Of a DNA stretch of 23,640 bases, positions 14,779-22,226 are shown piece by piece (position 1 is the first letter of the stretch; each line of letters opens with the position of its first letter). Made by a program: the position numbers and the translations under genes. Where the stretch lies: NCBI GenBank assembly GCA_900766975.1, contig CAAFXO010000054.1, forward strand, positions 1 through 23,640. The letters run 5' to 3'. The stretch is from Bacteroidales bacterium. Its GTDB lineage: Bacteria > Bacteroidota > Bacteroidia > Bacteroidales > Muribaculaceae. The notes below the pieces were generated by a model, which saw nothing but the letters and a program-made list of their open reading frames with translations, was not told where the DNA came from and searched no databases.

Positions 14779-16497
14779 TTATTTGATTGTTTTGCGGTAT
14801 TCGGCGGGGGTCATGCCGTAGCGGTCGATGAAGAGGCGATGGAAGGTCTGTCGGCTCTGGAAGCCACATTCTTCTGCCACTGCTTCGATGGTGTAGTTGC
14901 CTTTGGCCTTGAGAAGCATCACGGAGTGGTCGAGCCGCAGATGGTTGATATAGTCGGGGAAGCCGTCTGCAAATTGGCGGAACATCGCCGAGAGTTGGCG
15001 CGGCTGTATCCCTATTAGGGAGGCTGCCTGATTGCGGCTGAAACCGGGCTGTAGATAGAGTTTCTCCGCCACGATCCGCCGGTTCAGCTCCTCGAAGAGT
15101 CGCTGCTGCTCATCTTCGGGCGTTGTCGCCTCTGTCGTTTCGAGATTATTCACTTCGCTTCGGGATGCCAGTTCGTCGATCATCGCCACTGTGGCTCGGT
15201 TCTTATGCCTGATCTTGCGGCGGAAATACAATGTCAAGAATATGACTAAGGCAACAAACACTACCGACAATATAACGATAGCCGCCACCAAACGAACACT
15301 CTTGAGTTGCTGTTCGCTTTCCAAGAGCTGCATCTCTATATCGTTGATTTTATATATGGTGGCTTGCTCGGCGAGGCGAGCTGCATCCTCCCTCCGATAG
15401 AGGCTATCGGTGAGGGTCTTGATTTGCTTGGCTTTAGCCAGCGCCATACCGGTCTCTCCCTTCCCTTCGAGGCAGATCAGTTCGGAGGCAAGTAGGCTAT
15501 TGATGTAATAATCGGTGATGGTGTCGCGGTTCTCCGCCAGCATGGTTCTCTCCAAGGCGAGTCGCTTGAGTGCCTCATCATATTGATGCTCAGATAAGAG
15601 ATAATTGACAGCCAGGTCGGCTCCGGCAGCAGACTTGCCGAACTCGGTAGCCATCAGCCGGTTGTAATACTCGCGAGCTTTCACCTTATCCCCCATCTCC
15701 TTATATAGGAAAGTGTAGAGAGCATAGAGTTCGGCACTACGTTCATCGACGACACTCTCTGAGGCATCTTTACACTCTGCCAGCCCCTTCAGCGCCGTTT
15801 CGCAACCCTCCAACGCCTTCAGCGCTTCGGGATATCGCTTGTGAGGTATCAGCAGATTAGCCTCCTTGCTATAGCCGTAGATTATTTTGTCGTAAGAGCC
15901 CCAACCGGGAGAGTCGTTAGCCTTTAGAAGTTGCAGATAGATCTCAATGCTGCGATTGATGTTCTTGACAGCCTCATCGATATCACCCATATCCCCCTGG
16001 GCAAAACCGACAAATTGCAAGAAATAGGCGGTCGACATCTGATCGCCGACCAGAGCAGCGATGCGTGCACCCTCGGTGGCATAATCCATCACATCGACAT
16101 AACGACTTTTCACCAGCGATAGGCTTGTCAGAGCTCGAAGCGACTTCAAGATGCGGATGGTGTCACCCTTAATCTCCGGATTCTCGTATGCGCGACGAGC
16201 ATAGAGCAGCGCCGTGTTGGTCTGCTCGAAAGCGTTCTGATAGATCACAGCGCGGACGCCATCGATGTCGATGGGTGACAATAAGTCGCGACTTTCAGCC
16301 GTGTCAAGCAATGCCAATGCCTGATGCGGGTCAGTGAAACATACCTGCTGAATATGCTCCATGCTATATAGACTGTCGCGGTCGGCGGGAGAGGCAGAGC
16401 TCCCTCCGCTGTGCGAGCAACCGATTGGTGTCACCACCATACACACCCCAAATACCAACCCCAAGGATAACGCAAAAATTCTCTTTATATTCTTCAT
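14779..16497 (-). CDS. Membrane-anchored TPR / AraC-type transcription regulator
   Basis: A 572-residue regulator that spans the inner membrane. N-terminus: export signal with Cys27 in VVTPIGC (a weak lipobox, since Pro is at -3). Residues ~40-400 are helical repeats of TPR type (for example AVIYQNAFEQTNTALLYAR, YPEALKALEGCE, DEALKRLALER). A transmembrane helix follows at ~401-424 (VAAIVILSVVFVALVIFL), then basic residues. Residues ~475-570 hold an AraC-type double HTH: FSRNQAASLIGIQPRQLSAM and YTIEAVAEECGFQSRQTFHR, ending GMTPAEYRKTIK. Periplasmic TPRs probably sense a signal and the cytoplasmic HTH binds DNA. The gene is divergent from the C10-protease operon (318-bp gap), which is its most likely target by position only. 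Confidence 0.88.
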   Translation of the reverse strand: MKNIKRIFALSLGLVFGVCMVVTPIGCSHSGGSSASPADRDSLYSMEHIQQVCFTDPHQALALLDTAESRDLLSPIDIDGVRAVIYQNAFEQTNTALLYARRAYENPEIKGDTIRILKSLRALTSLSLVKSRYVDVMDYATEGARIAALVGDQMSTAYFLQFVGFAQGDMGDIDEAVKNINRSIEIYLQLLKANDSPGWGSYDKIIYGYSKEANLLIPHKRYPEALKALEGCETALKGLAECKDASESVVDERSAELYALYTFLYKEMGDKVKAREYYNRLMATEFGKSAAGADLAVNYLLSEHQYDEALKRLALERTMLAENRDTITDYYINSLLASELICLEGKGETGMALAKAKQIKTLTDSLYRREDAARLAEQATIYKINDIEMQLLESEQQLKSVRLVAAIVILSVVFVALVIFLTLYFRRKIRHKNRATVAMIDELASRSEVNNLETTEATTPEDEQQRLFEELNRRIVAEKLYLQPGFSRNQAASLIGIQPRQLSAMFRQFADGFPDYINHLRLDHSVMLLKAKGNYTIEAVAEECGFQSRQTFHRLFIDRYGMTPAEYRKTIK

Positions 16498-16815
16498 ATA
16501 TGACCATTTGGAGAATTAAAGTTAGGTAAAAAATCGATATCGGGCAAATCCAAGAGCAATCTTCAATGCCTCCGGAGAGTGATTCGCCTCTATAGTATGG
16601 TGTTAATTCCCTTGTCGCAATAGTTGACAATGTTTTGTAAATCAGTAAGTTCCCAATATCTTACATTGGATAATTTTTTTATTACATGCTTATTAAGGTT
16701 TTTTTGCTATATTTGCAGAGTATTGAGCTCTAAGCTGTGATATTGCAGAGTGGTTTCTCTCGATTCACTAAAATTGCTGCTAACTAATCTATAAATCATA
16801 AAACAAAAAGTCAAG
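16498..16815. other. Intergenic region between the AraC regulator and the C10-protease operon
   Basis: No gene is supported here. It holds the operon promoter box (16708-16715) and two direct copies of TTGCAGAGT (16713-16721 and 16743-16751, 30 bp apart) just after it. I find no convincing -7 box for the AraC gene. Confidence 0.5.
16708..16715 (+). promoter_or_regulatory. -7 promoter box of the lipoprotein / C10-protease operon
   Basis: TATATTTG, exact TAnnTTTG. The -33 side is a poor match, which would suit an activator-dependent promoter. The leader is about 94 nt. Confidence 0.5.
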
Positions 16816-17388
16816 ATGAAGAAATTTAAATTTGCGTTGCTCGCTATGGCAACGATGATGCTGAGTGTAGGTTTCGCCGCTTGCGGTGATGACAATGATG
16901 ATCCGTCAGATCCCACCGGCGGCGATGAGCCACAAGTCGAAGAGCAAGTGCCTCGTTCGGCGATCGGTCTCTATACCATCAATCCCTCAGAAGATATGCT
17001 CGCCGTGTATGATATCTATGTGACATATATCGACAAGGGAGAAAAGGTGACCAAGCAGATCACCGGCAAGGAGACGATCATGGGTAATTCCTTGGTGCTC
17101 CCCGGCACATTGGGATATAAGGTGGTAACCAAACTGAAAGAGGGTGTCACCTACGACAAGGATAAGTATGACATCACAGCGACGGTTCAGCTCTGCACAT
17201 ACGCCGTGTATGATCAGAACGGCTTGCGTATCGAAGCCCTAAACGTTGACAACGGGTCGATGAGTGTAGGCAGAAACATCAAAGCAGAAAAACTCAGCGC
17301 TCTCGACAATTATACCTTCTACAACTCGGTATACGAGATTGCCACCGATGGAAGCCATAAGCTTCTCAACGACTATGCTTGGGATTGA
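16816..17388 (+). CDS. Surface lipoprotein, paralog 1; candidate C10-protease partner
   Basis: A 190-residue lipoprotein. Signal peptide MKKFKFALLAMATMMLSVGFAAC, lipidated Cys23, followed at once by the acidic stretch GDDNDDPSDPTGGDEP, which resembles the lipoprotein export signal that sends Bacteroidota lipoproteins to the cell surface. The mature domain looks all-beta (DIYVTYIDKGEKVTKQITGK, GYKVVTKLKEG, YAVYDQNG). I do not recognise a family. It is the first gene of an apparent operon: the C10 protease gene starts 16 bp downstream, and a paralog follows the protease. C10 proteases in Streptococcus and Bacteroides fragilis have adjacent inhibitor genes, so an inhibitor or chaperone role is plausible but inferred. 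Confidence 0.8.
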   Translation: MKKFKFALLAMATMMLSVGFAACGDDNDDPSDPTGGDEPQVEEQVPRSAIGLYTINPSEDMLAVYDIYVTYIDKGEKVTKQITGKETIMGNSLVLPGTLGYKVVTKLKEGVTYDKDKYDITATVQLCTYAVYDQNGLRIEALNVDNGSMSVGRNIKAEKLSALDNYTFYNSVYEIATDGSHKLLNDYAWD

Positions 17389-17404
17389 ATAGAGTGCGAT
17401 TAGC

Positions 17405-19750
17405 ATGAAAAGAATATTAACTATGGTTGGTGTGCTGATAGCGACATGTTCGCTTTCAGCGCGCCAACTTTCTATAGAAGAGGCACGCGTGGCAGCCGGA
17501 GAATTTCTCGCCTCCAAGCAGAGCGCTCTGAAGAAGGGTGCGGTCGGCGGGATGTCGCTGACAGAGGCGCCGGTGGAAGCCACCGGGATCTATGCCTTCA
17601 ATATGACCGGCGGAGGATATGTGATAGTGAGTGGCGACAGCCGCACTTATCCGATCTTGGGGTATAGCGATCGAGGTAATATCGACAGCGAAACTATGCC
17701 GGCAGGATTGCGCTATTGGCTTGACACATACTCGCAAACCATCAGAGAGCTTGGAAGTCAAGAGGTGTCTGTCGACAGAGAGCCTACCATCTGCGGACCT
17801 CGTATCGAGCCATTGATTAGCACCAAATGGTATCAGCTGGCACCCTACAATGATCTCTGTCCGATGATTCCCGACGATGAGGGCAACGAGTGCAAGAGTC
17901 CCAGCGGGTGTGTAGCCACGACGATGGCGCAGATCATGTATTACCATCAGTGGCCACAAGAGGCATGCAGTTCAATCCCGGAGTATATATTATCATATCA
18001 GGTGGATATGATCACCGAGACGATGACCCTCCCTGAGCTTCCTGCCTATACCTTCGACTGGGATAATATGCTGCTCACCTACAAGGATTGCGAGGCGACC
18101 GAAGCGCAAAACCTCGCCGTGGCGAAGTTGATGCAATATTGCGGACAGGGGATTCACATGTCGTATGGGGCGAAAGCCTCCGGCGCCGACCAGTCAGCTA
18201 TCGCTCAGGCACTTCGCGCATATTTCGGTTATGACAAGGGGGTGACGTCAAGGAAACGAGTCTTCTATACTGTCGACGAGTGGGAACAGATGATTTACGA
18301 CGAATTGGCAGCCTCTCGACCGGTGGCATATTCCGGATTCTCCTCTACGGGTGGTCACTCCTTCGTGTGCGATGGCTATGATGGCGAGGGACTTTTCCAC
18401 ATCAACTGGGGGTGGGATGGCAATGGCGACGGCTTCTTCCGACTCTCGGTGCTCGATCCTCGCGACAATACCTCGGTAGGCAGTTCGGACAGCCATATCG
18501 GTTATTGCATCAATCAGGAGGTGATTACCGGCATTCAGCCCCCGGTGGAGGGTTCGGTGCAGGTAGACGATGATTATTATCTATACCTATACAAATCGAT
18601 CGGAGTAATCGACCGGAACATCTATCTTACCATACACTACTATAGTTTATGGGAAAACAACACCGTAGGGGCGGCGCTTGCCACAATATCGGAAGATGGT
18701 ACGATCACGCCGGTGTTCCTGACTGATACAAAGGAGGTAGTGGAGGCAGGCACCCCCATACTTTATACAACCATCGACCCCGCGGTGCTGCCACAGGGTG
18801 AAACGATACTCTATCCGGTGGCGCATGTCGAGAAGGAGGGTGCTCCCTGGAAGCGAGTCGCCTCGGATGCCTACTATGTCAAGGTGACTCGCACCGGCGA
18901 TGATTGCGTCGTCAAGTCCTATCCCGAATGTTCGTTGGATGTCGATATTCGTTTTGAGAATCCGGAGCAAGCTGCCGGCGATGAAGGTAAGATCTTGGTA
19001 GATATGACATTCAACCGAGAGTTCTATGGCCCGCTCGGTTTCTATATCTTCGAATTGGGGGATGTCACAGCCGACGATCCGGAAATTAACGAGATAGAAT
19101 TCTGTAATGCCAAATACTTCCAATATCAGTGTGGTTATGCCAATCGTGTTGGAGAGAGCGAGCATGTAACACTTGCATATACGCCCCGCTTGGCAGGTAA
19201 TCTGGCGGTGGCGATCGGCGATGGTAGCAGCATCTACCCTGTGGCGATGTCAATTCTGCCGGTGGCGGGTAGCTGTGAGTTCTATGATATGGCGATAGAA
19301 AGCTATGACATCTACTCCACCGATGGAGCCTTGGAATATGATCTAGGATTGCGCAACAACGATACTCGCACCTGGGATATGCCTGACAACTCGATGGCGC
19401 GTATCCGCACCACACTCCTCGGGCAGAGCGACTATCTCTACGACTATACGAAGATCATAGAGCCCGGCAAGAGAGTGACTATAAGTGATATGACCAATAT
19501 CCACGGGCTTAAGGATGGCGACGAAGTGACGATGGTGGTCGATCAGATGTTTAGCGCCAAGCAGAAGAAGCGCATCTTCGAGAAGACATTCATTATGGGC
19601 GACGAAATCCAGGGTGGGGTGACAATGATCCAAGACGACGCAACGACCCCGGATGTATGGTATAACCTGCAAGGAATCCGCATAGCCAAGCCTCGGATCC
19701 CCGGCCTCTACATCCACCAAGGCAAGAAGATCTTACTGCCCAATCCCTAA
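17405..19750 (+). CDS. Secreted C10-family (streptopain-like) cysteine protease
   Basis: A 781-residue secreted protease. Signal peptide at residues 1-19 (cleavage near LSA-RQ). Residues ~20-125 form the propeptide (IEEARVAAGEFLASKQ, GGGYVIVSGDSR), which keeps C10 enzymes inactive until removed. The catalytic cysteine is Cys169 in SPSGCVATTMAQIMYYH, and the histidine is His318 in GGHSFVCDGYDG followed by FHINWGWDG; the 149-residue spacing is normal for SpeB-like enzymes. About 400 residues of beta-rich repeats follow, and the C-terminus (VWYNLQGIRIAKPRIPGLYI, GKKILL) resembles Bacteroidales exported-protein tails. It lies between two related lipoprotein genes, 16 bp after the first and 34 bp before the second. 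Likely substrates are host or dietary proteins. Confidence 0.93.
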   Translation: MKRILTMVGVLIATCSLSARQLSIEEARVAAGEFLASKQSALKKGAVGGMSLTEAPVEATGIYAFNMTGGGYVIVSGDSRTYPILGYSDRGNIDSETMPAGLRYWLDTYSQTIRELGSQEVSVDREPTICGPRIEPLISTKWYQLAPYNDLCPMIPDDEGNECKSPSGCVATTMAQIMYYHQWPQEACSSIPEYILSYQVDMITETMTLPELPAYTFDWDNMLLTYKDCEATEAQNLAVAKLMQYCGQGIHMSYGAKASGADQSAIAQALRAYFGYDKGVTSRKRVFYTVDEWEQMIYDELAASRPVAYSGFSSTGGHSFVCDGYDGEGLFHINWGWDGNGDGFFRLSVLDPRDNTSVGSSDSHIGYCINQEVITGIQPPVEGSVQVDDDYYLYLYKSIGVIDRNIYLTIHYYSLWENNTVGAALATISEDGTITPVFLTDTKEVVEAGTPILYTTIDPAVLPQGETILYPVAHVEKEGAPWKRVASDAYYVKVTRTGDDCVVKSYPECSLDVDIRFENPEQAAGDEGKILVDMTFNREFYGPLGFYIFELGDVTADDPEINEIEFCNAKYFQYQCGYANRVGESEHVTLAYTPRLAGNLAVAIGDGSSIYPVAMSILPVAGSCEFYDMAIESYDIYSTDGALEYDLGLRNNDTRTWDMPDNSMARIRTTLLGQSDYLYDYTKIIEPGKRVTISDMTNIHGLKDGDEVTMVVDQMFSAKQKKRIFEKTFIMGDEIQGGVTMIQDDATTPDVWYNLQGIRIAKPRIPGLYIHQGKKILLPNP

Positions 19751-19784
19751 ATCGCCCCACATTTTTTAACAACAAAATCAGATT

Positions 19785-20366
19785 ATGAAAAAATTAAAAT
19801 TTGCGTTGCTCGCTATGGCAACAATGATGCTGAGTGTTGGTTTCACTGCTTGCGGTGATGACAATGATGAACCGTCAGATCCCACCGGCGGCGATGAGCC
19901 ACAAGTCGAAGAGCAAGTGCCTCGTTCGGCGATGGTGAGATACTACTTTGATCCGACGTCAGATATGCTCGAAGTCTATGATGTATATGTCTACTACTTC
20001 GACCGATGCGAGATACAGAGCCGTCAGATCACCGGCAAGACCGAGTTCACCGGCAATACCCTTGTGCTTCCCGGCATGTGTGGATATAAGGTAGTCACCA
20101 AGATGAAAGAGGGGTATGTAGCGACTCGAGACTCCTACGACATCCGGATAGAGGTGGATTTGAGCAACTATGCCGTATACGATCAGAACGGCAAAGTGAT
20201 CGAAGCCTTAACCCATCCCGGCACTACCTCCAAAGTAGGACGCACCGAAGTAACAGCCGAAGGCCTCGCCACATTCGACGGCCACAGAGTCACCGAACTG
20301 GTATACGAGATAGGCACCGACGGCAAAATGAAAATAATCCAAAACTTCGACTGGGACAACTACTAA
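19785..20366 (+). CDS. Surface lipoprotein, paralog 2; candidate C10-protease partner
   Basis: A 193-residue paralog of the lipoprotein at 16816-17388. The lipobox VGFTAC (Cys23) and the acidic GDDNDEPSDPTGGDEP tether are nearly identical to paralog 1; the first ~50 codons differ at only a few bases. After residue ~49 the proteins diverge strongly but keep SDMLEVYDVYVYYFD, RQITGK, LVLPGMCGYKVVTKMKEG, YAVYDQNGKVIEAL and a final FDWD. It is the last gene of the operon and is followed by a terminator. As for paralog 1, inhibition or docking of the C10 protease is a context-based guess. Confidence 0.8.
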   Translation: MKKLKFALLAMATMMLSVGFTACGDDNDEPSDPTGGDEPQVEEQVPRSAMVRYYFDPTSDMLEVYDVYVYYFDRCEIQSRQITGKTEFTGNTLVLPGMCGYKVVTKMKEGYVATRDSYDIRIEVDLSNYAVYDQNGKVIEALTHPGTTSKVGRTEVTAEGLATFDGHRVTELVYEIGTDGKMKIIQNFDWDNY

Positions 20367-20428
20367 TCCCCACCCCAATCGACAACTCCCACCCCAATCC
20401 CCGATTCCAACCGACAACAAAACCACAA

Positions 20429-20460
20429 AAGAGCGCGCCTACCAAGACGCGCTCTTATAA
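20429..20460 (+). terminator. Terminator of the lipoprotein / C10-protease operon, made of border-repeat sequence (copy f)
   Basis: AAGAGCGCG (20429-20437) pairs perfectly with CGCGCTCTT (20448-20456), 10-nt loop, followed by a weak T-rich stretch (ATAATTT). Both arms carry the same GCGCTCTT sequence as the dispersed border repeat. Confidence 0.7.
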
Positions 20461-20465
20461 TTTAC

Positions 20466-20525
20466 AACCGAACCCTATCAAAAGCAACCGAACCCTATCA
20501 AAAGCAACCGAACCCTATCAAAAGC
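20466..20525. repeat. Three perfect tandem copies of a 20-bp unit
   Basis: AACCGAACCCTATCAAAAGC at 20466-20485, 20486-20505 and 20506-20525, followed by a decayed start of a fourth (AACTGAAATCC). There are no spacers, so it is not a CRISPR array. It lies between the operon terminator and the next gene's promoter. Confidence 0.95.
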
Positions 20526-20635
20526 AACTGAAATCCGACCGAAAACAACCTCGTTTTTATTCACCAACATCCATCCTACTGAATAAAAAAGCAAGAATTT
20601 TGTACACTACACTATTATTATTGAACAAAATTGAT

Positions 20636-20657
20636 TATATTTGCTACCAAATTGGTA
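20636..20657 (+). promoter_or_regulatory. -7 box and start-site palindrome of the AAA_14/DUF4143 gene
   Basis: TATATTTG (20636-20643) is followed directly by the palindrome TACCAA-A-TTGGTA (20645-20657), which would cover the transcription start near 20650. The start codon at 20662 leaves a leader of about 12 nt. The palindrome is a candidate operator. Confidence 0.55.
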
Positions 20658-20661
20658 TGCA

Positions 20662-21900
20662 ATGAAAACAATAATACTCAATCAGCGTGCGGAGCGTGAT
20701 GAATTGTTATCACACCCTTATCTGCAACGACACACCAAGTATGACGCTGCAGAAATACTGCATAATACGCTAATCAAACTGATCACCGGCCCACGAAGAG
20801 TCGGCAAATCGGTTTTTGCCCTTCTTATATTGCGAGATGAAAAATTTGCTTATCTCAATTTTGATGATAAGCAATTATTAGATAGATGGAATGAGGATCT
20901 GGTTATGTCGGCACTCGATGATGTGTATCCCGATTATGAGTATTTATTGCTGGATGAGATTCAGAATCTTTCGGGTTGGGATCTCTGGATTAGTAAACTC
21001 TATCGTCGAGGGAAAAATTTGATCATCACCGGAAGTAACGCTAAGATGCTGAGTAGCGAAATGGCGACCGTGCTTACCGGACGATATCTTCAGATCGAGA
21101 TGTTACCCTTCAGCCTTGATGAAACATTGAGATGGAAAAATATAGATCCGGATCGAGCAGAGCAAGAGGCGCAAGCCATAGTGCTGTCAGACGATTATTT
21201 GCGTAATGGAGGGTATCCCGAAACTATTGCCGCGCGTAGCATCACGAAGAGTTATCTCTCCACGCTCTTTGATTCAATCTTGCTGAAAGATGTAGCCAAA
21301 AGACACAAAGTAAGGAATACATCTGATCTGTATAATCTCGCCATATACCTATTGTCCATTTTTTGCAATCCGGTATCAATAAATGAGCTGGCCGCAGAAT
21401 TAGGATTCTCAAGTGTTGTCACGACTAAAAAGTTCTGTGATTATCTTGCTGAAACTTATTTGTTCTTCTATTTGCCACGCTTTAACAATAAGTTAAAACT
21501 GATGAATAAGGCTCCGAAGAAGGTGTATGTAGTCGACAATGGTTTTGTCCAAAGCATAGCCTTTAATCTGAGTGATAATCTTGGCAGGCTATTAGAGAAT
21601 CAAGTATTTGTAGAGCTTATTCGCCGGGGGTATATACCCGGACAGACACTATTTTATTACCGCACCCGTAATAACAAAGAGATAGACTTTGTAACTCGGA
21701 GAGGGACAAAAGTAGAGCAGCTAATCCAAGTGTGCTATGATATGACATCAGAGAAGACTCGCAAAAGAGAACTTGATGCCCTGGTAGAGGCAGCAGAAGA
21801 ACTGCATTGCGACAACCTGCTAATCATCACCAACACCCACCAAGAGACCATCGAATACAAAAACAAAGAAATAAAAGCCCAAACCATCAGCCACCTATAA
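20662..21900 (+). CDS. AAA_14 ATPase with DUF4143 domain
   Basis: A 412-residue protein. The ATG at 20662 (MKTIILNQRAE) is preferred to an upstream TTG that falls inside the promoter box. P-loop ITGPRRVGKSVFAL (residues ~41-54), Walker B EYLLLDEIQN (~93-102), sensor LIITGSNAKML, and LTGRYLQIEMLPFS as in other AAA_14 proteins. The C-terminal half is DUF4143: DSILLKDVAKRHKVRN, a winged-helix-like ISINELAAELGFSSVVTTKKF, KVYVVDNGFV, LENQVFVELIRRGY and FYYRTRNNKEIDFVTRRG, the last resembling a decayed nuclease core. The family is widespread and amplified in Bacteroidota with no settled function. Confidence 0.92.
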   Translation: MKTIILNQRAERDELLSHPYLQRHTKYDAAEILHNTLIKLITGPRRVGKSVFALLILRDEKFAYLNFDDKQLLDRWNEDLVMSALDDVYPDYEYLLLDEIQNLSGWDLWISKLYRRGKNLIITGSNAKMLSSEMATVLTGRYLQIEMLPFSLDETLRWKNIDPDRAEQEAQAIVLSDDYLRNGGYPETIAARSITKSYLSTLFDSILLKDVAKRHKVRNTSDLYNLAIYLLSIFCNPVSINELAAELGFSSVVTTKKFCDYLAETYLFFYLPRFNNKLKLMNKAPKKVYVVDNGFVQSIAFNLSDNLGRLLENQVFVELIRRGYIPGQTLFYYRTRNNKEIDFVTRRGTKVEQLIQVCYDMTSEKTRKRELDALVEAAEELHCDNLLIITNTHQETIEYKNKEIKAQTISHL

Positions 21901-22033
21901 CTTGTCAAATTCTGAGAACAGGTTTATATCCTATTCAACATCGTCTATTTTTTCAACATCGTCTATTTTCCAGTCTATTTCCCAAAACGTGGTTATTCCG
22001 CTCTTTTCTGGGAAATAGACCGATTATGCTACT

Positions 22034-22061
22034 CCCCAAAAATTTAAGGAACGCGCTCTTA
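22034..22061 (+). repeat. Dispersed border repeat, copy g (28 bp, left of gapA)
   Basis: It contains the core AAGGAACGCGCTCTTA preceded by CCCCAAAAATTT. It is the exact reverse complement of 23522-23549 across all 28 bp, so gapA is bracketed by a perfect inverted pair. Confidence 0.95.
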
Positions 22062-22141
22062 GGGCAAGGAAAGATTTCTTTGTGAGTTTTTTATGCCAAA
22101 AGTTGAAGGGGTAAATGGATTTTGGGTGTTTTTTTGGATAT

Positions 22142-22169
22142 GGGTGGGGTTGAATGGGGCGGGGTGGGG
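22142..22169 (+). other. G-run tract with G-quadruplex potential
   Basis: Five G runs (GGG, then four GGGG) separated by 1, 6, 1 and 1 bases. It fits the simple G-quadruplex pattern on the plus strand, just past the gapA terminator. Confidence 0.6.
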
Positions 22170-22172
22170 ATG

Positions 22173-22204
22173 AAAAAAGGAGGATGCACCGCATCCTCCT
22201 TTTG
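22173..22204 (-). terminator. Intrinsic terminator of gapA
   Basis: GGAGGATGC (22179-22187) pairs with GCATCCTCC (22191-22199) with a 3-nt loop, extended by A/T pairs. On the minus strand it ends in six T residues. It lies 23 bp after the gapA stop. Confidence 0.9.
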
Positions 22205-22226
22205 GTTGGGTTCTGACCAATGGTTA

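Larger units (their letters stand above)
21901..22226. other. Repeat-rich intergenic region between the ATPase gene and gapA
   Basis: No gene is supported. It holds a tandem 18-bp duplication (TTCAACATCGTCTATTTT at 21934-21951 and 21952-21969), a 12-bp inverted repeat (GTCTATTTCCCA at 21973-21984 with its complement at 22009-22020), border repeat copy g (22034-22061), a G-run tract (22142-22169) and the gapA terminator. Confidence 0.8.

Noticed and set aside
16364..16630. An 88-codon minus-strand frame covering the start of the AraC regulator
   Set aside because: It is a different frame over the signal-peptide region and has no features of its own.
16498..16815. A tRNA or small RNA gene in the longest spacer
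   Set aside because: I could not fold a cloverleaf and found no terminator; only promoter-like features are present.
20466..20525. Short CRISPR-like array
   Set aside because: The 20-bp units are directly adjacent with no spacers, and no cas genes are present.
21807..22085. A 92-codon frame overlapping the end of the AAA_14/DUF4143 gene
   Set aside because: It runs through the gene's 3' end and then through tandem and inverted repeats, which explain its sequence.
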